Below are positions 44,768 through 54,533 of a stretch of 64,000 nt of DNA, piece after piece. The DNA lies in assembly GCF_002783505.1 (NCBI RefSeq), contig NZ_PFGL01000064.1, forward strand, positions 1-64,000, read 5' to 3'. The DNA is from Shewanella sp. CG12_big_fil_rev_8_21_14_0_65_47_15. Its GTDB lineage: Bacteria; Pseudomonadota; Gammaproteobacteria; Enterobacterales; Shewanellaceae. A model generated the notes under the pieces. It was given only the letters and a program-made list of their open reading frames with translations. It was not told the origin of the DNA and searched no databases. The position numbers were made by a program, and so were the translations under genes. Numbering within the stretch: the stretch's first letter is position 1; each line of letters starts with the position of its first letter.

Positions 44768-45616
44768 TTAAATACCGTCATCGATCAAAAAGTCGATCGC
44801 CTGCTGAATCTGTTCCAACCGATCATTTTCAGCCCAGTACGCCACATATACACTGCGGGAAATGGCATTGGCGCCGCGCACTAAGTGTAATTCCCCTTTA
44901 CGCAGTAACTGTTGTACTAAATGTTCAGGCAAAAATGCACAGCCGCCATTATTTAAAATAAAATCTAAGGCAATACGAGCAGAACTGGTATGCAATGTCG
45001 GCACCGGAAGTGTGGCATATTCCTGAGCATGGATAATATTAAACGCCGTCCCCCAATCCACCTTCACATATTGTCCAGGGGCCACTCCGCTGACGACAGT
45101 ATCAGCCATACTCGACACTAACAGTAAATTGATTTGCCCTAATTGCACTAATTCAAATTGGTCCAGTTTAGGAGGGTCGAAGGCAATCGCAATATCCAGC
45201 GTTCTATCCATCAATTGCCGTGTCATTACCGTCGAGGGTAAGACTTCGGTTCGCAGTGCGACCCCAGGTAAACCGACATGCAAATGCTGCAAATGCCCTT
45301 GGAGATACGCATCCCAGATATTAGGACCTGCGCCGATAGCCAATTGGGTCGACTGTAACTGGCTTAAAGAGACATCTTGTTTGGCGCGTTCCCACGCCAT
45401 TAATACCGCTTCGGCATGGCCGAGCATTCGCTCACCTGCGGGAGTGGGCTGAATATTATTGCGTTGGCGCTCAAACAGCGCGACGCCGAGAATGCTCTCG
45501 AGCTGCTTAACCCGAAAACTGACAGCACTGCGGGTAAGATAAAGGTTTTCCGCCGCCTTACCAAAATGGCGGGTACGGGAGACTTCGAGAAAGGTCTTAA
45601 GTAAATCGGTATCCAT
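44768..45616 (-). CDS. hdfR: HdfR-like LysR transcriptional regulator
   Basis: LysR regulator whose N-terminus (MDTDLLKTFLEVSRTRHFGK, then AAENLYLTRSAVSFRVKQLE) is nearly the same as that of E. coli HdfR, a repressor of flhDC. The divergent neighbour is maoP, as in E. coli (hdfR-yifE), which supports orthology. 282 residues with a standard effector domain. Whether it controls flagella in this organism is not known from sequence; a T-N11-A-type site probably lies in the 108-base divergent gap. Confidence 0.85.
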   Translation of the reverse strand: MDTDLLKTFLEVSRTRHFGKAAENLYLTRSAVSFRVKQLESILGVALFERQRNNIQPTPAGERMLGHAEAVLMAWERAKQDVSLSQLQSTQLAIGAGPNIWDAYLQGHLQHLHVGLPGVALRTEVLPSTVMTRQLMDRTLDIAIAFDPPKLDQFELVQLGQINLLLVSSMADTVVSGVAPGQYVKVDWGTAFNIIHAQEYATLPVPTLHTSSARIALDFILNNGGCAFLPEHLVQQLLRKGELHLVRGANAISRSVYVAYWAENDRLEQIQQAIDFLIDDGI

Positions 45617-45724
45617 AAAAATTCTTGACCAACATTGGCAAATTTTTTTGATTTATAAATCAATAATACTAGCCAATACTCCAGTTGCAAATCTTTGTAT
45701 ATCAAAAACTAGAAGGTAACTGCC

Positions 45725-46171
45725 ATGTCTGAACAGTCTTTTTCAAACGCTAACAAGGGTTCTGAGACGGTTAACGGCTCAGCTGCCAGCTTTGTATCTC
45801 ATAAACGTTTTTATGATGATGCAAACTTCCCTAAAGGCTTTAAACGCAGTGGCGACTTTACCAGTAAAGAAGCCGAACTCCTTGAATTACATGGTTATGC
45901 CATGAAAAACCTTGCCGAGGGCAAGACGCGACCTTGCACCGCCGATGAAGCACAATTTGTCGAAGTCATCAAAGGAAATATCGCTCCCAGTAGCTTGTTA
46001 GAGCAGATCTGGTTAAAGTACCGCAAACTCGCCCTAGGCAAACCCTTTTATGCGGTCGTTGGCACAGTACATTTGCCTGCGACTAAACCCGAGGTCGAGC
46101 CCGAAGCAGTATTTGATGTCGATGTTGAAGATGATGTTCAGGATGAACCTGAACCCGAGGATAAAGAATGA
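45725..46171 (+). CDS. maoP: MaoP-like DUF413 protein
   Basis: Homologue of E. coli YifE/MaoP, a protein needed for organisation of the chromosomal Ori macrodomain. The DUF413 core (about residues 28-115: FYDDANFPKGFKRSGDFTSK, EAELLELHGYAMKNLAEG, PSSLLEQIWLKYR) is intact. An N-terminal extension of about 25 residues and a strongly acidic C-terminal tail (about 120-148, mostly Asp and Glu) are additions compared with E. coli. Divergent from hdfR; the RimK-like gene follows after 20 bases. Confidence 0.85.
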   Translation: MSEQSFSNANKGSETVNGSAASFVSHKRFYDDANFPKGFKRSGDFTSKEAELLELHGYAMKNLAEGKTRPCTADEAQFVEVIKGNIAPSSLLEQIWLKYRKLALGKPFYAVVGTVHLPATKPEVEPEAVFDVDVEDDVQDEPEPEDKE

Positions 46172-46191
46172 AAATTAAGGTTTGCGATTAA

Positions 46192-47202
46192 ATGCGTGGG
46201 TGGATTTTATATAAAGAAACCGCGACTCAGCTAAAACCTGAATGGTATGAAATTGAGCGTCTACTGGCAGCGGCAAAGGCTGACAACATAGAGTTGGAAG
46301 TATACGCACCAGATGAATTTGATCTTACGGTCACCAGAGAAGATAACAAGAGTATTTTATTAAACGGGCAAGCCGTTGAGTTGCCTGATTTTATTATTCC
46401 GCGCATGGGCTCTGGCACCACCTATTTCGCCCTCGCGATTATTCGCCATTTAGAGCGTTTAGGGGTGTATTGCCTTAACCCTTCTAAGGCCATTGAGATA
46501 GTAAAAGACAAGCTATTCTCCCAACAACTGTTGGCCGAGAAAAATTTGCCTACCCCTAAAACTATGTTGGTTAAGTTTCCCGTCGATATCGAACTGGTTG
46601 AACGTCATTTGGGGTTTCCCGTAGTGATCAAAACCCTGTCAGGCTCACAGGGCAGCGGCGTATTTTTATCCCATAAAGCCCGTGAATTTGATGACTTAAT
46701 GCAGTTAATCGAAGCGACCAATAAAAACGCTAATATTATTTTGCAGGAGTTTATCGCCAACAGCCATGGCCGAGACTTGCGGGTCTTTACCATTGGCGGT
46801 CGAGTTGCAGGTTGTTATGAAAGACGGGGACAGGAAGACAGTTTTAAGGCCAATGTGAGCGCAGGTGGTTCGGCGCGCCCCTTCGAGATCACCCCAGAAA
46901 TCGAATGGCTCGCCACCCAAACGGCGAATATTCTCGATCTCGATGTCGCGGGTATCGACCTCCTGTTCGATAACGGCCACTATAAAATTTGTGAGGCCAA
47001 TTCATCCCCTGGATTCGAAGGATTAGAGTCCTGTTTAAATGTGGATATCGCCGCCCAAATTTTGCACTTTATTCGTATTCGCCTTGGCATGTTCAATAAG
47101 GATGAGCCAAACAGTCCAAAAGCGGTGATGGCTGAACTGACTTCTTCGGTTCTCAACGATAAAACGACCACCAGTGAGGTCAAACCCGTCAATAAAAGTT
47201 AA
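46192..47202 (+). CDS. RimK-like ATP-grasp ligase
   Basis: ATP-grasp enzyme that joins an amino acid to a peptide or protein carboxyl group. The pre-ATP-grasp domain is followed by the nucleotide-binding region (GFPVVIKTLSGSQGSGVFLS), RDLRVFTIGGRVAGCYER, and the metal-binding end DVAGIDLLFDNGHYKICEANSSPGF (seen in two blocks). RimK adds glutamates to ribosomal protein S6; in this arrangement after maoP the substrate is uncertain. 336 residues with a Ser/Thr/Lys-rich, probably disordered tail. Probably co-transcribed with maoP. Confidence 0.88.
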   Translation: MRGWILYKETATQLKPEWYEIERLLAAAKADNIELEVYAPDEFDLTVTREDNKSILLNGQAVELPDFIIPRMGSGTTYFALAIIRHLERLGVYCLNPSKAIEIVKDKLFSQQLLAEKNLPTPKTMLVKFPVDIELVERHLGFPVVIKTLSGSQGSGVFLSHKAREFDDLMQLIEATNKNANIILQEFIANSHGRDLRVFTIGGRVAGCYERRGQEDSFKANVSAGGSARPFEITPEIEWLATQTANILDLDVAGIDLLFDNGHYKICEANSSPGFEGLESCLNVDIAAQILHFIRIRLGMFNKDEPNSPKAVMAELTSSVLNDKTTTSEVKPVNKS

Positions 47203-47483
47203 GCCTCCATATCACACAGGTTGCGGCGCTAACGTCTGTTATCGCCGCAATTGTTAACATTTGTTCTTCCCCATTTCGTGCCAGCATTGCTGTGATCAAG
47301 TACGCACTTTACCTATAGTGTTCGAGAATTCATGCTGCTTTTGTTTTACATCATAAAAACCACACTTTTTTAAAACATTTTATTCACATTTTGAAATTTG
47401 CTGTTACACTCCAAATGTGCTTTTTATCGCACTAAAGTCTGATGTTATCGTTAAACATAATAAGAAGAATGCTGGAGTCACGT

Positions 47484-48350
47484 TTGAGACCGAACCGCTT
47501 ATTACCACTGCTGGTAGCCGCATTGGCAAGTACTCAAGTACAAGCAGGCGATTTTACTATCGAGCTAGGTGGTTTTTATTCACAATCAGACTCTAATATG
47601 CAAGTCACTAACCCCTCTACGGGTAATAACTTCACCTTAGATTATGAATCAGACTTGCAATTAGCTGAGAACGAATTTCTCCCGTTTGTTGAATTAAATT
47701 ATCACTTTAATGAACGTCATAATATTTATATTGATTGGAAACAGCTTCACCGTAGCGCCGAAACACTTGCCTTAGCTAAGCCCTTTCAGATTGAAATCAA
47801 TGACACTATTTACGATATCAAGGCAGGTGGTAAGCTCAACTCGACCTTGAATATTGATATACTGCGCTTGGGTTATGGCTATGACATATTTCAGGGCAGC
47901 AACTACGACGTTGGTGTGTCACTTGGTTTGCACACTATGTTTATCAAAATGGGATTCGAGGGCGTTATCGGCGTTTGTGCGGCTTCTGAATTGTTAAACA
48001 ATGTCTGTGGCAGCCAAGCGATTCCTCGCATGGTAGATGAAAACATCACTGCCCCACTGCCAGATATTGGTCTGTATGCTAATTATGAGTTTACACCCGG
48101 TTGGGAGTTAGTCAGTCACGCCCAGTATTTTTCTGTCAAACTCGATGATGTTGAAGGTGAGCTTGTCGATGTGAAATTAGGAATTGATGCGCAAATCACC
48201 TCTAATTGGAGTATGAGCGTGGCCTATAACTATTATAAAGTGGATGTGGATATCGCCCAAAAATCCGCCGATAAAGCGACTCAAGTTGCCAATTACAATA
48301 TTTACTACAGCTTTATTGGACCTATGCTTTCTGTAAGCTATACCTTCTAA
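47484..48350 (+). CDS. Outer-membrane beta-barrel protein
   Basis: Predicted outer-membrane protein of unknown cargo. The proposed TTG start (47484), with GGAG six bases upstream, gives a clean signal peptide (LRPNRLLPLLVAALASTQVQA-GD); ATG starts at 47469 or 47442 are alternatives. The mature part alternates amphipathic strands (EFLPFVELNYHFNERHNIYIDW; LDILRLGYGYDIF-like) and ends in Phe (SVSYTF), the barrel-assembly signal. About ten strands are suggested. No close family was recognised; a single disulfide-like Cys pair occurs near residue 170. A terminator follows. Confidence 0.75.
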   Translation: MRPNRLLPLLVAALASTQVQAGDFTIELGGFYSQSDSNMQVTNPSTGNNFTLDYESDLQLAENEFLPFVELNYHFNERHNIYIDWKQLHRSAETLALAKPFQIEINDTIYDIKAGGKLNSTLNIDILRLGYGYDIFQGSNYDVGVSLGLHTMFIKMGFEGVIGVCAASELLNNVCGSQAIPRMVDENITAPLPDIGLYANYEFTPGWELVSHAQYFSVKLDDVEGELVDVKLGIDAQITSNWSMSVAYNYYKVDVDIAQKSADKATQVANYNIYYSFIGPMLSVSYTF

Positions 48351-48378
48351 GTCCCTTGTAAGCTTCAAAATCCTAGAT

Positions 48379-48408
48379 AAAAAGGGCGCCGTTTGGCGCC
48401 CTTTTTAT
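48379..48408. terminator. Bidirectional terminator, barrel gene / M28 peptidase gene
   Basis: GGGCGCC-gttt-GGCGCCC flanked by A- and T-runs between convergent genes. Confidence 0.9.
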
Positions 48409-48417
48409 TATTCTCGG

Positions 48418-50016
48418 TTAATTGCGACCATCTTGCTCACGTTTGGCCTTAAAATCAGACGACTCTAACCAACGGGGCCAATCTGTACTATTGGCGAGTG
48501 CTGTTAATATACTGGCTATCAAATCAAGGTCTTGACTGACCCCCGCCAATGACCAATTGGGGTCATAATCGTCGGCACCTTGGTGATATTTATGGGCAAT
48601 ATAATCGGGATCGGTATCCCCAAGGCTCATAAACAACAGGCCGGGTACACCTTGCTGGGCCAATGCAAAATGGTCTGATCTAAACATCAAACCATTTTGT
48701 GGCCGCGGATCCGCTTTGACAACACGTCCCTGAGCCTTCACAGCTGTGTCTAAATAATGCTCTAACTCAGAAACACCCTCACCATAACGTAGAATATAAT
48801 CAACATCTTGATTCATATTCATGCCATCAATATTTAAAAAGGCGACAATATTTTTGGTAGGCACACTGGGATGTTGTGCAAAATGCTGGGCACCAATCAG
48901 GCCCGTTTCTTCGGCGGTAAAGGCACTAAACAGTATCGACCGCGCTAATGGCATTGTCTGTGCTTGTTGCTTAAAATGGCGCGCCAAGGCTAAGACACCC
49001 GCCACCCCACTGGCGTTATCTACGGCACCATTTAAGATCTCTGGTTTTCCATCTTCCATCACTGTGCCTAAGTGATCCCAGTGGGCATGCATCATCACCA
49101 CCTCATCGGCGCGCGTCTCACCAGGTAAAATAGCGGCGACGTTATGGGATTCTGCACGTTCAATACTGTTTTTTAAGGTCAGCTGTGCCTGTAATTTTAA
49201 AGGTTGTGCTTTAAAGTTTGGCTTAGCGGCCTGTCGCTTTAACTTATCGAAATCCATCCCTGCCTTGGCGAAGATTTTTTGCGCGACATCATGTTGCACC
49301 CAGCCCATGACTCCCACTTGCCCTAGGTTATTATTACCATCGACCAAGGTGAATTTAGTGCCCGTATTCGAATTTTGCACTACGCCCCAGCCATAGGCGG
49401 CGGGAGCCGTTTCATGCACGATAAATACCGCTTCGGCACCCTGACGAGCCGCCTCTTCATACTTGTAGGTCCAACGGCCGTAATAGGTCATGGCATTGCC
49501 TTTGAAAACCTGAGGATCTTGAGTCGCAAACCCTGGATCATTGACTAACACTATGACGGTTTTACCTTTTACATCTATGCCTTGGTAATCGTTCCAATGA
49601 TATTCGGGGGCATTAATACCATATCCCACAAACACCACCTCACTATTGGTCAGGGAAACCTTATCGACAACCCGTTGGGTTCTGGCGGTAAACTCACTGC
49701 CGTTAGCAAATTTGAGCCCCCCGATATCGAGCTGCATTTGTTGATCGGCACTTATCTTAGCCAATGGCACAGCCTGTAAGTAGCTGTCGCCAAAACCCGG
49801 TTTCAGCCCCATCTCTTTAAAGGCTTTTTCAAGGTAGGCTATCGTCAGTTGCTCGCCTTCAGAAAGCGGTGCTCGACCACCGAAGGCATCACTGGCTAAG
49901 GTTTTCACGTCGGTGCGATACTGTGTCAGATCAAAATTGTCCGCAAAGGATTGCGCAGCAATGGCAGGCAGGGACAACAAAGTACCCAAGGCACCGGCTA
50001 GGATGAAATTTTTCAC
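48418..50016 (-). CDS. Exported M28-family aminopeptidase
   Basis: Zinc aminopeptidase secreted to the periplasm or beyond. Signal peptide MKNFILAGALGTLLSLPAIA-AQ from the GTG at 50016, which has GGGAG six bases upstream; the frame continues 51 codons further but without support. A PA-like insert domain (about 150-290) precedes the M28 catalytic domain with HAHWDHLGT (His and Asp ligands), GAVDNASGVAG, the Glu pair TAEETGLIGA, and a late His (FRSDHFALAQQG). 532 residues. Convergent with the barrel gene. Confidence 0.9.
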   Translation of the reverse strand: MKNFILAGALGTLLSLPAIAAQSFADNFDLTQYRTDVKTLASDAFGGRAPLSEGEQLTIAYLEKAFKEMGLKPGFGDSYLQAVPLAKISADQQMQLDIGGLKFANGSEFTARTQRVVDKVSLTNSEVVFVGYGINAPEYHWNDYQGIDVKGKTVIVLVNDPGFATQDPQVFKGNAMTYYGRWTYKYEEAARQGAEAVFIVHETAPAAYGWGVVQNSNTGTKFTLVDGNNNLGQVGVMGWVQHDVAQKIFAKAGMDFDKLKRQAAKPNFKAQPLKLQAQLTLKNSIERAESHNVAAILPGETRADEVVMMHAHWDHLGTVMEDGKPEILNGAVDNASGVAGVLALARHFKQQAQTMPLARSILFSAFTAEETGLIGAQHFAQHPSVPTKNIVAFLNIDGMNMNQDVDYILRYGEGVSELEHYLDTAVKAQGRVVKADPRPQNGLMFRSDHFALAQQGVPGLLFMSLGDTDPDYIAHKYHQGADDYDPNWSLAGVSQDLDLIASILTALANSTDWPRWLESSDFKAKREQDGRN

Positions 50017-50209
50017 GACTTTCTCCCAAGTTATTATCATTCTTTGATTTTGAGGATAAACTTTATCATATACTTCACCGCTTGTGACGGGATGATCGGG
50101 ATATGTTTGGCAAAGCTTGCAAGCCATTTCTCGCAAAAGCACTCGAGTAGCGTGCAAGTTGCAGCTCATCCATTTTGTTATTCTTATTTTTATTCATCAG
50201 GGTAAATGC

Positions 50210-51235
50210 ATGCCACGAGAATTATTGCAAACCGCGGCGCTGAATCTTAAAAAAGCGGTTCCGTTAATGCTCAAACATAGAATCCCAACCACACCTATCA
50301 ATTATGCACTCTGGTATACCTATGTAGGCGAGCAAAATCCCGCATTGAATCAGCAATTAGACACTGTGATTGCCTATTACAACACTTGTCCACCGGTGAG
50401 CAGCGAACTGCTCTATCGCCAATATGTTGCCGATCCCCTTGAGTTGGATGTGCGCGAAATGCGTCAAAGCTTAGAGGCCATGGTGACTGAGCTTTCCCAA
50501 TCGCTCAAAGACACCAATCTGGATGCCAACGAGTTTCAATCCCGCATAGACAGCAACTTCGCCAAACTCAATCGTATCGAAGAAGAGACGTTCAGCGTCG
50601 AACAAGTACTGGAACTCGTCCGCAATTTAGTCAAAGAATCCGACAGTATCCGCTCGAGTACGGCATTTTTTACTGGGCAACTGCAAAAGGCGCAAACCGA
50701 AATCGATGCACTAAAGCTGAAACTCGAACAAACCGAGAAAGATGTGCTTTATGATGCCTTAACTGGCTGTTTAAATCGACGCGCCTTCGATACCGATTTC
50801 AGCGGCATGCTAGCCCAAGCACCCGAAGGCACTTGTGTCATTTTGGCCGATATTGACCACTTTAAGGCCTTCAATGATAACTATGGCCACCAGCTGGGGG
50901 ATCAAGTCCTACGGGCCGTTGCCAAACGACTGCAGGAATTCTGTCGAGAGGGGGTTAAGTTGTACCGATTTGGCGGAGAAGAATTTGCCATTATAGTGCC
51001 TAAGAGCCAATTGCGGATCGCCAGACAGCTCGCCGAGGCCATGCGCCGCGGGCTCGAAAAACTCAGCCTTAAGGATAGAAGAAAAGACGAGCGTATCGAT
51101 AATATCACCGCATCCTTTGGGGTCGCCCAGTGGCAAGAGAAACAAACTGGGATCCAACTCATTGAAAAAGCCGACAAGTTACTTTACGAAGCCAAACGCC
51201 TCGGCCGCAATCGCGTTATGCCGATCAGTAACTGA
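50210..51235 (+). CDS. Cytosolic diguanylate cyclase (GGDEF)
   Basis: Makes cyclic di-GMP from two GTP. The GGDEF domain occupies about residues 180-341, with the active loop RFGGEEF and DIDHFKAFNDNYGHQLGD. The N-terminal 180 residues are helical and include a long coiled coil (FFTGQLQKAQTEIDALKLKL), probably for dimerisation; no membrane segment or known sensor domain. The inhibitory RxxD site before GGEEF is not evident. The ATG at 50210 (MPRELLQTAA) is used. It precedes the convergent sortase genes. Confidence 0.9.
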   Translation: MPRELLQTAALNLKKAVPLMLKHRIPTTPINYALWYTYVGEQNPALNQQLDTVIAYYNTCPPVSSELLYRQYVADPLELDVREMRQSLEAMVTELSQSLKDTNLDANEFQSRIDSNFAKLNRIEEETFSVEQVLELVRNLVKESDSIRSSTAFFTGQLQKAQTEIDALKLKLEQTEKDVLYDALTGCLNRRAFDTDFSGMLAQAPEGTCVILADIDHFKAFNDNYGHQLGDQVLRAVAKRLQEFCREGVKLYRFGGEEFAIIVPKSQLRIARQLAEAMRRGLEKLSLKDRRKDERIDNITASFGVAQWQEKQTGIQLIEKADKLLYEAKRLGRNRVMPISN

Positions 51236-51279
51236 TATCATATCCACTCCCATAGTGCAGTAGCATAGTGTAGTAGATA

Positions 51280-51309
51280 GTGCCGCCCATCGAACCTTAA
51301 GGGCGGCAC
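51280..51309. other. Strong hairpin between convergent genes
   Basis: Perfect GTGCCGCCC / GGGCGGCAC arms with a 12-base loop between the diguanylate cyclase and the sortase gene. No T-run follows on either strand, so it is not a textbook terminator, although its position suggests that role. Confidence 0.55.
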
Positions 51310-51332
51310 AGTCAATATTGAATCTATTGAAG

Positions 51333-51977
51333 TTAATTCAGCGTGAATAGTGTCTGTGTTACAGGGATCGCCTGCACCACAAATCTCAGTTCAGCCCCGC
51401 CTTGAAGGGCATCGAAAGGATAACACGTAATGAGGGTTAACCGGTCGTCGCGACTGGGCGCCATAAATTCGGTTTGGGATTCATGTACCACCTCAGTTGC
51501 CACCACTTGATAAAGAATATCCTTTCCCGATGCGGTCTGCAGCGATAATCGCCTACCGACTGTCATCCCCTTTAAAATAGAGAAATGTGTGTCCCTGTGC
51601 CCGGCAATCACAGTATTACCCGAGTCCCCCGCCCCCGCGCTCGATAACACTAAACCTGGTCCAAAGGCTAAGTTGCGCCCGGATGCACCTGCAAGTACAT
51701 AGAGGCTATCGTTTGAGGCCATCCTATCGAAATGGCTCACTTGGCTATTTTGCTGGAACGATAATTTCGCCACCGGATACGTATCCGCCCATGACCAAGG
51801 CTTATGGGATTGGCCGTCCGCTAAGGTCTTAGTCCAGGCCTGTTCAATCAAATACTGGGCAAAGTGTGCTTTAGCTTGCATATAGAGTCCTTTTCCTAAC
51901 AAAGTGCCACCGAGTAATAACCATCCGACTAACCACCACAACTGTGCTCGCTGCCAACGCATAGTTTGAATACTCAC
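51333..51977 (-). CDS. Class GN sortase
   Basis: Gram-negative sortase: a cysteine transpeptidase or protease that cuts an LPxT-like signal. N-terminal anchor helix (LWWLVGWLLLGGTLLGKGLYM), then the sortase barrel with catalytic His127 (AGHRDTHFSIL), Cys185 (TLITCYPF) and Arg198. 214 residues. The GTG start overlaps the TGA of the target gene by four bases, so the pair is translationally coupled. Class GN sortases occur singly with one dedicated target, as here. The acceptor in Gram-negative cells is unknown. Confidence 0.92.
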   Translation of the reverse strand: MSIQTMRWQRAQLWWLVGWLLLGGTLLGKGLYMQAKAHFAQYLIEQAWTKTLADGQSHKPWSWADTYPVAKLSFQQNSQVSHFDRMASNDSLYVLAGASGRNLAFGPGLVLSSAGAGDSGNTVIAGHRDTHFSILKGMTVGRRLSLQTASGKDILYQVVATEVVHESQTEFMAPSRDDRLTLITCYPFDALQGGAELRFVVQAIPVTQTLFTLN

Positions 51978-54226
51978 ACCTGTGGCTTAGTCTTGAGCGC
52001 GAGCATGCTTGCCCTCTCCAGCCGACGTTGCTTCAACATGGAGGCGGCGAGCAACATGGCGATAAACAAGCTTATCGCACCGAGTAACATATCGAGGCGG
52101 CTCGCCATCGCCGTCTGTGGCAGTATGCCTAATGGCTGCCAACCTAGGGGCAAATGCTGACGAACAACCGCATCACGGCCCATGGCATTGGACTCAATTG
52201 GCGTCAAATCTACGGCCACTAAACTGGTATAGGCGCTGACTAAATGGTAATTGAGGGATAAGGCGGTGACCTGCTGTTTGACCCTATCATCGTTGGTACC
52301 GTTCTTACTTAGCTCCAGCGCCGCGATCTGCTTTCTGGCCCAGAGTAAGTCTAAACCGGCATTCTGATCGGGGATTGCTGCCAAGTTATCCATTAATGAC
52401 AGGGATTGTTGCCAGTTTTTATGCCCTTGGCGGCCCGTGATCACTAACGCCTTGGGTTCACGTTGGCCACGTTTAAGGCTGACGAGTACAGGTTCACCTT
52501 GGTAAAGATCGGGAATGGGCGATGGCCAATAATCGGGGATATTGCCATCATCAAAATGCACTTGAATATCGGTTAATACTGGGTACTGGATTTTATTCAG
52601 TAGTGCACTGATCTTTTCATCGACCTCCTCTACCTTGCCAATGTAGGTAAAAGTACCGCGACCCAGTTCCGCCGCCCTTTGCATAAAATGCGAATTAGGC
52701 GCAGAGCCAATGCCCACGGTAAACAAGCGGCTATCGCCGATTTGATAACGGATTAAATCAAATAGGGCTTGTTCATTACCCACAGATCCATCGGTCATAA
52801 AGATCACTTGCCGTAGGTGCGGAGCTGCTTGAGTGACATCTTGATGATTTGTCGCCAATGCCGCATTGAGCGCCAATGCCATTTCAGTGCCGCCATCGGC
52901 CTGTAGGCGGTTAACAAATTGACGGGCACGGGCTAAGTTCGATGATGTAGCCGGAAGTGATCCCGACGATAACTGTGACATCTGGGAGTTAAATTCGATG
53001 ATGTTAAAACTGTCCTTGGCTGTTAACCCATTGAGGGCATACAAGAGCGCATTTTTCGCCTGCACTATGGGATCCCCCGCCATAGAACCCGAGGTATCTA
53101 TCACTAAAATTAATTCCCGGGGCAGACGCATCTGGGAATGATTATCCGCCTTAGGCGGTAATACCATGACTAAGCTGTAACTGTCTTCGATAGCATTCCC
53201 AGCCCCTTGGGACAAAACATCACTTTCATTCTGGTGGGTTTTCCCCCTTTGGTTAAACACCCAAGCGAGGGGGCTATTGCCTTGTTTTAGGCGCCACTGC
53301 AGCACAAAATCGCGGTTTGCAGGCACAGAATTGGCGAGCGACACAGTGGTTGCACCACGCTCTTCATTGAGTTTGATTCGATGGTACGGACTTTCAACCA
53401 TGCTCGTCTCGACGCCCTCCCCCAGATCCACCCAAATATCGGCCTTAAGCTCAGGGGAATTATCCCCATCAGCCCCGCGAATAGGGGCAACAATTCTCTC
53501 GGCATCAAACACTTGCGCACTGGTCACTCGGTCATTGTCACCGCCATTATCAGCCGTATTTCCGGGGATATAACGCGGCGCCACGACCAAGGGAAACCGT
53601 AGACGAAACAAACCATCTTCATATTGAATGGCTTCTTGATAGCTAATTTCGACCACGAGTTGCTCACCAGGCGCCAGATTAGCCACCTCGGTCGTGAACA
53701 TATTGGGTCGTTCCTGACTCACTAAGCTTGCGCGCTTCCCCTCGGCTTTGGCTTGCTCAAAGCGTTGTTTTGCCTCGGCCCTTGGATGAATTTGGCCCTC
53801 GATAATGCGCTGACCTATATGCAATCGGAGTGAATCCACCGCTGCTTCATTCGGTAGAGGGAACAGATATTGGCCATTGAGCACAAATTCGCTGTTGTTG
53901 TGAAAAATTTGCTTAACACTCACCCTATTGTTTAGGCCCGAGACGCGCATCGACACCTGTGTGTCTAAGGGTAAGGAGGGCACTAAGGCACCGTTTGGGT
54001 TGTGGTATACCAAGATGCCCTGAGTCACATCTTGGTAATCGAATAGCGATGGCTGCAGCAGTGAACGCCCTTCCTGCATTGACATCATATTACCGGACTC
54101 AAGTAGCGTCCCGGGGCTATTGGGTGAAGCCAGCACCACAAAGGGTAAACACCAACAAATCGCGACGGCTATCACTAAGGTCGCAACGGCTTCACTGACT
54201 TCTTTAACTCTTTTCCCTGTGGTCAT
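51974..54226 (-). CDS. Dedicated sortase target: VIT/VWA surface protein with LPQTA signal
   Basis: Large exported protein. Order: signal segment (ATLVIAVAICWCLPFVVLAS), VIT domain (about 80-210, PLDTQVSMRVSGLNNRVSVK region), VWA domain (about 370-550) with the MIDAS motif DTSGSMAG and TDGS, then a linker, then a sorting signal at the C-terminus: LPQTA (703-707), a hydrophobic helix (LLGAISLFIAMLLAASML) and a basic end (KQRRLER). The classic LPxTG is here LPQTA. The ATG at 54226 has GGGAG upstream. It matches the marine-proteobacterial sortase target family (TIGR03788-type). Function unproven; a VWA domain suggests metal-dependent adhesion. Confidence 0.92.
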   Translation of the reverse strand: MTTGKRVKEVSEAVATLVIAVAICWCLPFVVLASPNSPGTLLESGNMMSMQEGRSLLQPSLFDYQDVTQGILVYHNPNGALVPSLPLDTQVSMRVSGLNNRVSVKQIFHNNSEFVLNGQYLFPLPNEAAVDSLRLHIGQRIIEGQIHPRAEAKQRFEQAKAEGKRASLVSQERPNMFTTEVANLAPGEQLVVEISYQEAIQYEDGLFRLRFPLVVAPRYIPGNTADNGGDNDRVTSAQVFDAERIVAPIRGADGDNSPELKADIWVDLGEGVETSMVESPYHRIKLNEERGATTVSLANSVPANRDFVLQWRLKQGNSPLAWVFNQRGKTHQNESDVLSQGAGNAIEDSYSLVMVLPPKADNHSQMRLPRELILVIDTSGSMAGDPIVQAKNALLYALNGLTAKDSFNIIEFNSQMSQLSSGSLPATSSNLARARQFVNRLQADGGTEMALALNAALATNHQDVTQAAPHLRQVIFMTDGSVGNEQALFDLIRYQIGDSRLFTVGIGSAPNSHFMQRAAELGRGTFTYIGKVEEVDEKISALLNKIQYPVLTDIQVHFDDGNIPDYWPSPIPDLYQGEPVLVSLKRGQREPKALVITGRQGHKNWQQSLSLMDNLAAIPDQNAGLDLLWARKQIAALELSKNGTNDDRVKQQVTALSLNYHLVSAYTSLVAVDLTPIESNAMGRDAVVRQHLPLGWQPLGILPQTAMASRLDMLLGAISLFIAMLLAASMLKQRRLERASMLALKTKPQV

Positions 54227-54229
54227 CAC

Positions 54230-54533
54230 AAAGACTCCCTGATCTTAAATACGCTGTGGTTAAATGCACTGAGATTAAAAGCGCTAAGGTTAAATACCGT
54301 GCTTATCCCAATGAAAAAGGCGCTAACGGTTATTTGGCGACATGATTTCATTAGGGAAACATTCAATGAGGCTATTAAACACAGGCGAAGTGGCATAGCA
54401 GGGGATGGAAAATGGCAATGCACGTATCAATTGTGGCAACAAAATGGCAATGGCATTCGAGGCCTTTTTTCTCAGGTAAAATCCTGTATAGTCACGAAAA
54501 CTTAATCCCAGTAGTCAATAGGAATCGGGTTCT
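54230..54533. other. Divergent regulatory region, sortase target / response regulator
   Basis: About 300 bases with no gene. It holds the 15-bp tandem repeat at 54243-54302, next to the target gene, and must contain the promoters of both divergent units. Confidence 0.6.
54243..54302. repeat. 15-bp tandem repeats between sortase target and regulator genes
   Basis: Three and a half units on the minus strand with consensus TTTAAYCWYAGYGYW (units 54258-54272, 54273-54287, 54288-54302, plus a diverged one at 54243-54257). They lie 20-75 bases upstream of the target start codon, on the face of the leader or promoter. Regular spacing of 15 bases and conservation of the TTTAA core make a binding array for the adjacent response regulator plausible. 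Confidence 0.6.
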
